From Bombus terrestris (lineage: Eukaryota; Arthropoda; Insecta; Hymenoptera; Apidae), in assembly GCF_910591885.1 (NCBI RefSeq), contig NC_063269.1, forward strand, positions 2,418,001-2,482,000: a stretch of 64,000 nt of DNA. Direction: 5' to 3'. The position numbers were made by a program, and so were the translations under genes. The notes under the pieces were generated by a model that ran no database searches, was not told the DNA's origin, and saw nothing but the letters and a program-made list of their open reading frames with translations. Position 1 is the first letter of the stretch. The number at the start of each line of letters is the position of its first letter. Below, in pieces: positions 24,497-33,770 of the stretch.

Positions 24497-24769
24497 ATGA
24501 CTGTCGCCATTACCGTGAACACAAATCGTACGGCTGGTAATGATGTGGCCGACATTTTCTTGCGTGATTTTCCCCTGTGCTTCGTCGAGATTTCATCCGG
24601 CCCATATTTCACGCAGCTCGACATGTTAATACAAAAAGTTCCTGCTGCGAAAGAAATCCTTCATCTGAAGAGAAAACCTTTCATCAGGATAAATTGCACG
24701 CAACACTTCCTGTGTCTAGAACAATACGTTGATACTTGTAGCGTTTTCGATGTAAAAATAAACTGGTGA
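24497..24769 (+). other. 90-codon ATG open frame, coding status unknown
   Basis: An ATG-initiated frame (context CATAATGACT) runs 90 codons to TGA. The predicted product is of balanced composition, with five cysteines in its second half and no signal peptide, membrane segment or known domain visible. Codon third positions are not strongly biased. It lies in a gene-poor area 160 bp before a MITE-like repeat. It could be a chance frame across conserved non-coding DNA, a lineage-specific small gene, or a fragment of an old exon. Chance is most likely. Confidence 0.15.
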
Positions 24770-24929
24770 ACGTCACGGAAACGATAAAATGCTCCATTAA
24801 TTCTCTCTACTTGTTTTCAAAAAATTCGCAAGAATTTGAGAGAGATGTCCGGTTACTAGACATACATTAAATCCTTGATTGTTCTCTCGAATATCACACA
24901 CTCGTATACAATGCAAATATTCGTGCATT

Positions 24930-25072
24930 ATTTATGTTTATGCAACTTTATGTTTTTATAAACACGACTAAAGAAATAGATTTTAAATGGGAATTTGTTT
25001 CGCTCTTTAAATATTCCAAGAAATATTTTACTTGAAATATTCTCTACATTTTTATATATTTAAATTTTTCTC
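24930..25072 (+). mobile_element. AT-rich MITE-like repeat, copy A (partial)
   Basis: It begins ATTTATGTTTATGCAACTTT and continues TTTTTATAAACACGACTAAAG, matching the 5' part of the copies at 48103 and 55425. A later segment, TTTTACTTGAAATATTCT (25026-25043), matches TTTTACTTGGAATATTCT in the 55.4-kb copy. No right terminal repeat is recognisable, so the copy is truncated or decayed. Confidence 0.5.
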
Positions 25073-27939
25073 AAACGTCTCTAGTATAACTAATATAAGA
25101 AAGTATTTAAAATTCTATCGTCGTCTAATCGTAGCTCCGAGTGATACAGCTACTGTCTATTGCAGTGTAGCAAATGTAACATACTAATTAGCTTTAATAT
25201 TCTATCGCTATCAACTCGGTCCCAGGATATTATGCATAAAGTTCTCGTTTAATCGGATAACATTCTAATATAACGATTCCAAGTATCAAAACACTGCGTA
25301 TCATTGAATCGTAGCCAGCGGTATCACATGTGCCCATTTACCTTTTACGTAACCATTTCCGCAATCTATGCTTCGTAATGGAAGACATCATGAGAAACTT
25401 TCCGATGCCCGTGCAGATAATTCCATTATTCTCACGGTCGTTCGATGGAAAACAATTTCTGCACGCGAATCGACCAGTCATAATGTACATGGCCGAGTAA
25501 TCTACAATTCTAACGTCTCACTTCGAATAGTTGGAGGTTTCGCTCGGAGCCTCGATATTTATTTTAATCGGCCACTTATTACGTTCTCGTTGTTCCGTGT
25601 TTCCACGTGTCTTTTCAATCGATGATTCGATGTTAAAACAACGCGAAATTTCACCAAACTTTCGATAGTCAATTCGTTCATGGAGTAACGCCCCTTATTA
25701 CGTATGGAGCCGATAAATTATTCATCGATGGTTACGGTCGCTGTCAATTGCGATGCGTCTAGACAACGTGCATTTAAGAGTAATAGCCACTGTGCCTTTC
25801 AAACCGGATGTTATTGCAGCCGGCTCTGTGCGTGCCATGATTTTAAATTCAATTTGGTGAAGTAGGAATTCGGCGAATTTTCATTCGCGTTTAGCGGAAT
25901 TAAAAATCATAACGGTGATTGCATTAACCGATAAAATATTCAGTGAGAATTAAATGAGAAGTAAGAAGAGAATTTAGATTGTCGGGCGAAGTTAATTTTA
26001 ATAATTTAGCAACCGTCCTTGTTCATCTCTGTCGTTGAATGGCCTTATCTTAATCTTTCTAAAGTATCAGCTGAGACAAAAATAACTAGAGAATATAATA
26101 CCTCGCAACGATTAATTCAACATTAAATTAATTCAACTTAAAACCATCGGATCTTTCTTCGTTATTAAAAATCCGGAGATGTAACTGGCCAATTCACGTT
26201 CCCAATAAATAAACTAATATGTCGCATCTCTAAATTCCAAAAACTAATTGAGCCAGCTCCCACCTCGAAACGCACAAACTGCTCAAGAACATCGAAATAT
26301 CATCGAAATATACGACCGAGTTAAAAAACACATCCGATCGAATCGAGAGATCGAACAAAGAGATCAAACACGGCGAAGGTCTGTCTGGAAGGCGTCGTGG
26401 ACCGTTGAACGGTGCCAAAAACGCGTATGGTCCCGGGAATCGTTTGCTCGCAACGGCGTCCTTTATACCAAGTTCTCTTCTCCTTATCTCGGCGCGTTGT
26501 CCATTGGCCGCAGCGGGAGAGCAATAGCGCGCAAGGACGAAGGGCAGAGCGAGTCGCGCTCCGGCGATCCGTGTATCCCTTTTATGCGGAACGAGTAAAG
26601 TTGTCCGGCGCCTTTGTCCGCCTACGTCAGCTGTCCGCCAGCCGTTTGTTCCGGGATAAATAAAAAGCGGTCTGCTCGCGAAACGATGAAGCGGCGCCCG
26701 GCGCAAGAAGATGATCGTTTGTTCCGGTGACAATGGCGCACAGGACCAGTTCCCCGGGAAACGTGAAAAACGACCGACGACTGTTCGCCAGGAGAACGAC
26801 TGTATTTTTGGATACGTTCGTACGCTTTATGTTACTGTGCTGACCGTTGCTCACTGAATCTGATGTATTGAGAACAGCGCGGGATAAAGGGAAAATAGCG
26901 TAGGTGGTTGCGGTTAGAAGTTTTATGTGTAAAGTAAGAGTTTAGATCGATTCGAGTTAGGTTAGATAACAGGGATGGAGATACAGCGTCGTCAGCTCTG
27001 CTACGTCAGTCGATTTTTAATCAATTCTGTTTGTCTATGGTCAGAAAGTTTCTTAAAGGATAAAACAAATATGTGTAATTTAAACTTGCACCTTAAACCG
27101 TATAAAAACTCGCGTATAGCGTTTTATAATAATTTTCATCGCTTTCGACAATCTTCATCCCTCGCGTCGAATAAGACGTTTAGACGAGAAGGTGGAAGAT
27201 CAATATTTCAAACGTCAGTTAACCCAACGTTTATCTAAACTACTCCAAACGCGCGTCGAACCGTCGAAGAACACTTTGACGATGGAAGATTCATCGAGGC
27301 GGTATTCATAGCTCCCGACAAAGAAAACCGCAATTGCAAGGCACGTGACTGAAAGAGCACCTTCCTGATCCGAATGGTCTTCGAATTCCATTTGGCCAAC
27401 CTCGTGTCCAGACGATACACGCGAAATTGCGTCGTTATCGAGTGCCACCATATCCGAGACGAGGGTTACTTTTACCGCGAAATAGTTCGCTTTATCTGCA
27501 ATCTATCCGACTATCACGTGCACCGAGTAGACTATTGGACAAGGAAAACGTGGAAAACTCGCCGAGGACGTTTCCTTGCACGTACGGAACCGAGAAATCC
27601 GACACCGTTGTAACATACACGACACGTACATACACAGAGACACTCGATAGGTAGCGAGATACCCACAGATACTCGAGACTGGTCCGGCAGAAGGGAAAAA
27701 GAGGCTGTACGCGAGCCCTTTTTTCCATTTTGCGGCTTTCCGCGTTCGCACGGATATTAATCGTGAAACAGCCGACCACGACTGCGAAGGATCAGAGGAC
27801 GTAAGCGAGGACGGCGAAGATTCGCGACTAAACTGGATATTCGGATGCATTTTTACGGGAAATTTGAGGGTGTAAAAAATGCACGGAATGCTCATAACAC
27901 GCGAAAGTATATACAATATATAGAGTAGATGATTGATTA
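25073..27939. other. non-coding stretch with CpG-rich patch
   Basis: 25073-26200 is AT-rich to mixed with no feature. 26380-26860 is CpG-rich, with a CCAAT-type word in reverse (CCATTGGCCG near 26500), GGCGCC words and open frames on both strands, the profile of a promoter or enhancer. 27240-27800 is another CpG-rich patch. It holds a stem-loop (27541-27552 with 27569-27579, one bulge) and a 78-codon ATG frame on the - strand. Confidence 0.4.
27215..27451 (-). other. 78-codon ATG open frame with hydrophobic segment, coding status unknown
   Basis: On the - strand an ATG (27449-27451) opens 78 codons ending TGA. The frame is open a little further upstream, to a TAG at about 27491. The product has an acidic first third (E-F-E-D-H-S-D-Q-E), then a hydrophobic stretch A-L-S-V-T-C-L-A-I-A-V-F-F-V-G at about residues 32-46 that could span a membrane, then a charged tail. 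I recognise no family. The opposite strand is also open over the same bases, so chance openness of CpG-rich DNA is a simple explanation. Confidence 0.15.
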
Positions 27940-28133
27940 TTAGACTGTAGATTTTTACGTAGATATAACGATGCAAATGATGGACAGAATGCATATAATA
28001 TTCAAAAATATATAAAATATCCAAAGTAGAGTACTCGTTATAATCTTTAATAAGTAAAATGAATCTCAACATTCTATTTTCTTAGTCGTGTCAATAAGTT
28101 TATGAATTTGCATGAAAATCCCCGACCTACTGA
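27940..28133 (-). mobile_element. AT-rich MITE-like repeat, full-length copy E
   Basis: The + strand left end reads TTAGACTGTAGATTTTTACG and the right end reads TTTATGAATTTGCATGAAAATCCCC, related to the reverse complement of the family start. Read on the - strand, the right end continues into GACACGACTAAGAAAATAG, equivalent to the first 60 bp of copies at 24930 and 48103. It is about 194 bp with two recognisable ends, so it is probably complete. TGATTAT flanks or overlaps both junctions and may contain the target duplication. No protein is encoded. Confidence 0.6.
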
Positions 28134-28519
28134 TTATCATCTTTGATAGATGAAACGAGTCTCTGTTCATTATGCTTCGTATCTTGACTTATATTGGCCA
28201 AAATACGAATCGGCGTAAGTGTCCAAGGTTTAGTCGTGACCCTCGAGGATTTTTCCCAATCACGTGGTGGCAGCGTTATCGATCGACGTGCTTCGATGGA
28301 TCGTGATAATCGACTAGGTTGCTGCGTTGCTCCTTCTTCGAGGTCTCCTATTAATTCGACAAGCAAAGCAGCGAAATCCCTTCTGATTCTCGCGGTGGTT
28401 GAACTTGATTCGCATCCAGCGTGGTCTCTCGGTGTGCCACGTCTCCGCGGGGACGCCGAGGATTCCGTTGGATGGACAGAAAGAGAGGTGGATAGGAAGA
28501 ACGAGAGAGACAGGGGTTA
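28127..28519 (-). other. about 130-codon open frame ending in a MITE, coding status unknown
   Basis: On the - strand the frame is open from a TAA at about 28520 to TAG at 28127-28129, with no ATG in frame. The first part is a pyrimidine-rich run (about 28455-28515), which could be a splice acceptor tract rather than coding. The later part, about 100 codons, has a balanced, charged composition including R-R-D-F-A-A-L-L-V-E-L-I-G-D-L-E-E-G, then W-T-L-T-P-I-R-I-L-A-N-I, and no low complexity. No domain is recognised. The stop codon lies inside the edge of MITE copy E, so any original 3' end has been replaced. It could be an eroded terminal exon or a chance frame. Confidence 0.2.
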
Positions 28520-29365
28520 AGCTCGTCGTCGAGGCTCGCCTCCCATGAGAAATCATTGCTGGCTGCGAATACGCGCAGCTCGTCAACTCATTGCCCTGCA
28601 ATCCCTGGATGAATGACCGTGACAAAACCGTAAACGACCGTAATTGCGTTACAGTGCATCCCCTGTGAGCTCTGAAGGTACAATCGAAAAAGAAGAAAGT
28701 AAGGACGTAGCCCCGGTGAGAGGCTCGATGATGATGCTGGTATAATTGACGATCGCTTGGTTCGATGACGAACATTGGATTTCGTTTTTAGCGAAAAGAA
28801 ATGCGATATATTGTTGGTATTGTTTATAGTAGGATTTTTATGAAGACTGTAGATTAATGTTTAGCGACCTAGAGTCGAATCGAACGTTCTCTAAAATTTG
28901 TGTAACGATCCTTTAATTACAAATTTTCATGCATCGATGTGAAAAACTGAGAATTCTGAAAGCGTAATCCGAAGATACAAATTCCCCTCCGCTTTCGTTT
29001 AAATTATCATATCATTTAGATAATACGTTTAACGCTACTGATGCACATATCGCGTTCACTCAATTATGGTAATGCTGCTGACACAAGCGTGCCATTTTCG
29101 CGTATTTCGACAAAATAAGTTAGAGAAACGAGCAAACCGTTGCCAGTACATCGAAACGAACGTTATTACGTGAAATAATGACATTTCGAGAGAAAAAAGT
29201 AATTCCAGCGATCGATAATTTCGCATTTTACCGGCAAACAATTGCGTTAAAATAGATATAATTATCAGACCATTCAATTCAGATGCGCCTGTTTTAAATT
29301 GAATATCCTGTTTAATATTTCGTAAAATGTCGTATTAACACTGGGATTACCGAAGTAGCCGAGAT
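28520..29365. other. non-coding stretch
   Basis: A short CpG-containing segment to about 28700, then AT-rich DNA. No frame with a domain, no repeat and no RNA gene seen. Confidence 0.45.
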
Positions 29366-29640
29366 GATCAATTCATGCTTTCGTAGCAATTTTACAAATT
29401 TACAACGATACGTTTTCAGAGATATGAATGGCTTTTTGTGAAATATGGAAAGTGGTGAAAATACTCGATTCGTGATCTTGCATAGAAATTTCAGATTTAC
29501 AATGATGGAGAGGATTTGAATGGCCTTTTTGTAAAATTCACAAAGTGGCCAAAATTTTCAGTTCGTGGTCTTTCATAGAAATTTTATACATTTTCGGCTG
29601 TCCGTTTTTTTACAGATTTGAATAACTTTCTGTATGATAT
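29366..29640 (+). repeat. imperfect tandem array, about 95-bp unit
   Basis: Two full units and two partial ones are visible. Each contains TTTACAA(C/T)GAT, then a GAATGGC-TTTTTGT segment, AAAGTGG-(T/C), TTCGTG(A/G)TCTT and CATAGAAATTT. Equivalent words fall at 29399 and 29496, 29426 and 29518, and 29468 and 29561, giving offsets of 92-97 bp. A third, weaker unit starts near 29591 (ATTTGAATAACTTTCTGTA), and a leading partial unit is at 29366-29400. Divergence between units is high, so the array is old. Confidence 0.65.
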
Positions 29641-32600
29641 GTGGATGAAAGTTCTTTCTTTTCGCTTTAATTTCTTTGGTATAAACCGTATAGCTCAGTC
29701 GTCGACAGTTCCAACGTTAAGCACACGAGTAACGTTATTTTCCATTGTTAGACTTTAACGTGAGACCGTAATCGTGATTGACGTGGATGGATCGTTGCTT
29801 TTCGAATGTTCGTATACGATGTAACACGAAACACCGTTCGCTAGACTCGTCACCGCAGCATCGACGCGGATCTTCCTTCTTTTGTAACAGTTTCGCGACC
29901 GCAAACGTGACAGGTTCCCGTGGATTGAATCCGTGCAGGCAACGGCGAATGTCGCCCGTCTCTTGGAGCGTTTCCAATCCAACGGAGATCCATCTCTGTG
30001 TTGTTAAAGTCCTACAGAAGTGTTTTGATCCTTTCGAAAGCTGAAATTGTCGGGGCTCGTTGCTAAAACAGCCGCGGGAGATCGTTTGAAAAACACCGCT
30101 ATAAAACTAAAACGAAACCTCTTAAAACTAAGGCTGTGGACATTTCGACTCGACAAACCGAGCTTTATAGCCGACAGTCATTATCGAACATGGGGTTTTA
30201 AAGCGTTGCAACCTATCGAAGAGTGAAACGATCGATCGTATTATTCGTCGATCTGTTTCTACTAATCGCTTTAAATGTTGATTCTACCTTATGATAATTC
30301 TTCCTGCGAAATTAATTAATCGCAAATTTCGTTCATTGAAAATCACGTTCTTCTTTGAAATTATTAAATTCCACGTTATTATTTATACATTTCGCGGTAG
30401 TATTTTTTTTAGAACGTACTGTCAAAGCGAATTTCGATCGATGTGCCATTAAATCGAGAAAATTGAATAACGCAACTCAATACAGCTTTTAGACAAATTT
30501 TTACGTTTCAATAAGGGACACGGTCTTCTTTGGAATCTTCTACTTCGCAGTAGTATTTTATAAAAAAATCAGCAAACCGTAGATTTCGATCGACTGACTA
30601 TAAAACTGAAAGATACTTGAAATAGAGTTTGTAGAAAATCTATATTTCCCAAGGACCCGTTTTTCTTTAGAATCGCTAAATATTACGCAACATCTACGAT
30701 GTTTCTATAGCCAGAGATATAGAGGGACATTAGCCAATCTAATCCATCGTATATACCAGACGAAGCCGAGAAATCCAATTGAAATCGACCGCGAATCGGC
30801 AAATATCGTGTCGGCACGGTATTCACCTTCCTTCGAATGGACACGAAGTGCTGGTATTCATTAGAAAACCAGTCAAACGTAGCCATAAATTAACGAGCTA
30901 CCGCCGTTGAGGCCGGAGGCGCGCGGTGTACAACGAAAAAGCGATCCGCAACAAATTGTAACGGTTGGAAACGCTCGGGTCCGGCCAGTCGCCTGGCTGG
31001 CTCGCACGACCGTAGATCTCTGCTTTAAAAGAATCCCGCGTGGGCCGCGATGAATTATGGCAAGCGAAAAATCCAAGTTCCTCTCCTCCTCCCTTCGTTG
31101 GCTGCGTTGGTCGGTCGAATGCGCGAAACAAACGTTCCATTATAACAAAAGCCATTGTACGCGGGGCCCCGGGACCGTACTATAGTAATCGTTTTACGAT
31201 AGAGCACCGGTCAGTGTACCGAGGTTGCCTGTCCGACCGCGAGACTGGCAATATATTCTCGTTCCAATAAGCGACCACGTCGGGAAACGAGAAAGAGAGA
31301 AAGAAGGGAAGCCGCGAAGAAAAAGCGCGTTAGGGTCACCACGGGATTCTAAGCTGAGAGGGATGCTGCTGACCTTGGATCATTCTCTGAAATGCGTTGA
31401 ACGTTCCTTTAACGTCGTAACGAGCCGAAAGATTTGTGGCTGAAAAATTGATTTGATGGCAGAAGGTGTTCTTAGGGGATTTGGACGACCTCGAAGATGA
31501 TTTGGATGTGTTTCAATCTGGCGCTTGTTATATTTTATATTCGTATGATTTTTATAGTTTATGGAAATGGTTGTTTAAGCTTAAAGAAAATGTAAGATAA
31601 ATATATATGTATATATGGGTAATAAATTAGTGTAACAGGAGGATTAATAGGGTACGATAGAGTAATTCATGAAAGTGGCTCGAGAAGCTATCTTTTAATA
31701 TTGTTGGAAATTTAATAAATCCATACAAACTAGTGTTATTTATTCTCAAAGAAAATTACGTAAAAAACATTCAAGAGATAACCAAGGAAGATAAGGCGCG
31801 TTATAAGCTAGCATACCGTCGGAACAAAATATTAATATAGACTGCAATTTCATTGCTTACTATCATCCTTTGAATACGTAACTAATTTCAAACAACCTAT
31901 AATTTCGCCTGCATGAAAATATTCGAGGAGCAAGAGAAGGACTGAACGGAGGGCAACGTCGAGAAATCTGTAATTATAACAAGTAGCAGGCAACACCTTC
32001 CATTTAACGGGACAGGCAGTCTACGTCTCCAGCAAATAACCGTCCAGCGAAATCCTCTATACGAATAAATACAATCGGATTATAAAATTAACCGTGGAAA
32101 GAAAAACAGATACGTTTCGCTCGAGACTCGTGTCGTAAACCTGACGAGTTGTAACAACGCGTGAGACGTGTGCAATACACAGCGGGCAGCTTAGGACCCA
32201 GACAGCAAATTGCAAATCAGACAGGCAGTTTTTAACGAGGCAACCAACAGCGTTTTCTGGAACGACACAGTGCTTTAAAACATCGGTTGCATAATTTTGA
32301 TCCGTATTTATGGGTAGCAGGATTTATCACGACGACACGCGTGATACAATTATCGGTTTGAATTCGAGACCAATCACCCCCTCTATTTTTTTTTCTTTTT
32401 AAGATGGACTGGCATATTTCTCACCCCGTCGATTCGCCCTTCTCGATAGGGGCGTATTTCGTACTTTTGTTCGGTTACAGACCCGTGGGAATCGAACGAT
32501 GCCACGTCCTCTTGTCGCTCGACTGTCAGTGATATTACCGCCGATCGACGAATGAAAGACTGATTAGTCTAAATCCGATCCTGATTTTTTAAACAAGTTG

Positions 32601-33139
32601 CTTTGTTAACCCGTTAACCGAGCAAGGCGAGTTTTATTTCTGTGAAGTGCATAATGTCGAAGTATTATATTATATTTACACGTGGGATCGCATGAAAATG
32701 AAATCCATGAAGATACGATTTAGACTTCATGCGTGTTGATGGACTCGTTAGTTTAGTTCGGCATCTGTGCGTGTATACGTGTATTTAATACATATAAACG
32801 TCACCTATTTCTGCATAAGTATGTCATAGCTAGAATCAACTTAATTGATATTGAAATTAATCTTTATTAACTCCGTGATCATCGATGTTTATCGTTAAGG
32901 GATGATTCGATTTAGGGCAAAATATGTTGAAGAACGTAATTGTATAGAATGTAGCTTTTTATTTTTATTATTCTATATTTATTATCTATTTTTTATCCTT
33001 GGAATCCCGAGTTTGACTGGCGAAGATTTTCTACTAATCCAATTGGATTCGGATCATGTTATTCGCTTATCAAAATTCTATATTCGGATTTAAATGAATT
33101 ATTGTCGCGCTGTTAATATCATTGAAATTGTAGCAATCA
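29641..33139. other. non-coding stretch with CpG-rich patch
   Basis: 30880-31290 is CpG-rich, with GGGGCCCCGGG (palindromic core) near 31160 and open frames on both strands; it resembles a regulatory element or leader. The remainder, including 31500-31900 and 32600-33100, is AT-rich with no gene, RNA or repeat recognised. Confidence 0.4.
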
Positions 33140-33330
33140 ATTTTGTTTAACGGTTCAACGAATTTCATAGATGACACTGTCTTCCCGTCTTTTACATATA
33201 ATTTAATTTTACTTAATGGTAACGGGGCTATACCAATTTTCATCTTCCTCTCTCGTTCGTATAAGTTGATTTTCCTTGATGGTTTCACAAATTTCCAAAG
33301 CGACATCTTCAACCGTGACGCCATTAAACG
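33140..33330. repeat. three-unit tandem repeat, 63-66 bp, in phase with a reading frame
   Basis: Units start at 33140, 33206 and 33269, each opening ATTTT(G/A/C)(T/C)TTAA/GATGG-like and containing AATTTC or AATTTTC and then ATCTTC or GTCTTC. Unit lengths of 66 and 63 bp are multiples of three. On the - strand the frame 33070-33456 therefore shows related peptides in each unit (K-F-V-E-P-L-N-K-I and K-F-V-K-P-S-R-K-I). No protein family is recognised. Confidence 0.5.
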
Positions 33331-33366
33331 ACGTTGAATACGAAATGTGCCAGAATAGAGCAGACA

Positions 33367-33387
33367 AACACACACACACACACACAC
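33367..33387. repeat. (CA)n microsatellite
   Basis: A pure CA dinucleotide run of about 10 units, just after the tandem repeat. Confidence 0.85.
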
Positions 33388-33539
33388 GGAGTCCAGACAA
33401 CGATCATGAAAAATTAACGCAACAGTCCGCTTGCATTTCTCAACGCGCAACTGCATCTTTTATCGATTCACTGTAATCTGTCGTAATTCTTCGATTTATT
33501 ATTTTATGTTCCCGTTTTTATGCGAATTTCTCTTTAGCC

Positions 33540-33770
33540 AGAAAAATCTACGATTTTCGAAATTTCACAAATCCGTGAATCCTCAAACTCAAGTACCATA
33601 ATTTTACAATTCGTAGAATTCTATGAATCGTTAAAATTCCATGGATCTATGAATCCCCACGGTCCACGAGCTTACGAATTAAAAAATTCCAGAAATCTGC
33701 TAATTCTCTGTTTCGCGAATCAACGAATTGTCAAATTTCACGAATCCACAAATTCTCCAGTTCCGCGTCG
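33540..33770. repeat. degenerate short-period repeat region
   Basis: Words of the type AATTCTATGAATC, AATTCCATGGATC, TTCACGAATCCAC and AACGAATTGTC recur every 11-20 bases over about 230 bp, with alternating GAATC and AATTC. It looks like a decayed minisatellite with no constant period. No coding potential. Confidence 0.45.

Noticed and set aside
27541..27579. Stem-loop with 11-bp stem and one bulge as a microRNA hairpin
   Set aside because: The stem is too short for a precursor and no known mature microRNA sequence is recognised.
32485..32505. GGGAATCGAACG resembling a reverse tRNA T-arm
   Set aside because: The surrounding bases do not form acceptor, D and anticodon stems. No tRNA can be folded by eye.
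33070..33456. 128-codon - strand frame as a gene
   Set aside because: It covers a CA microsatellite and a DNA-level tandem repeat. No protein family is recognised, so only the repeat is annotated.
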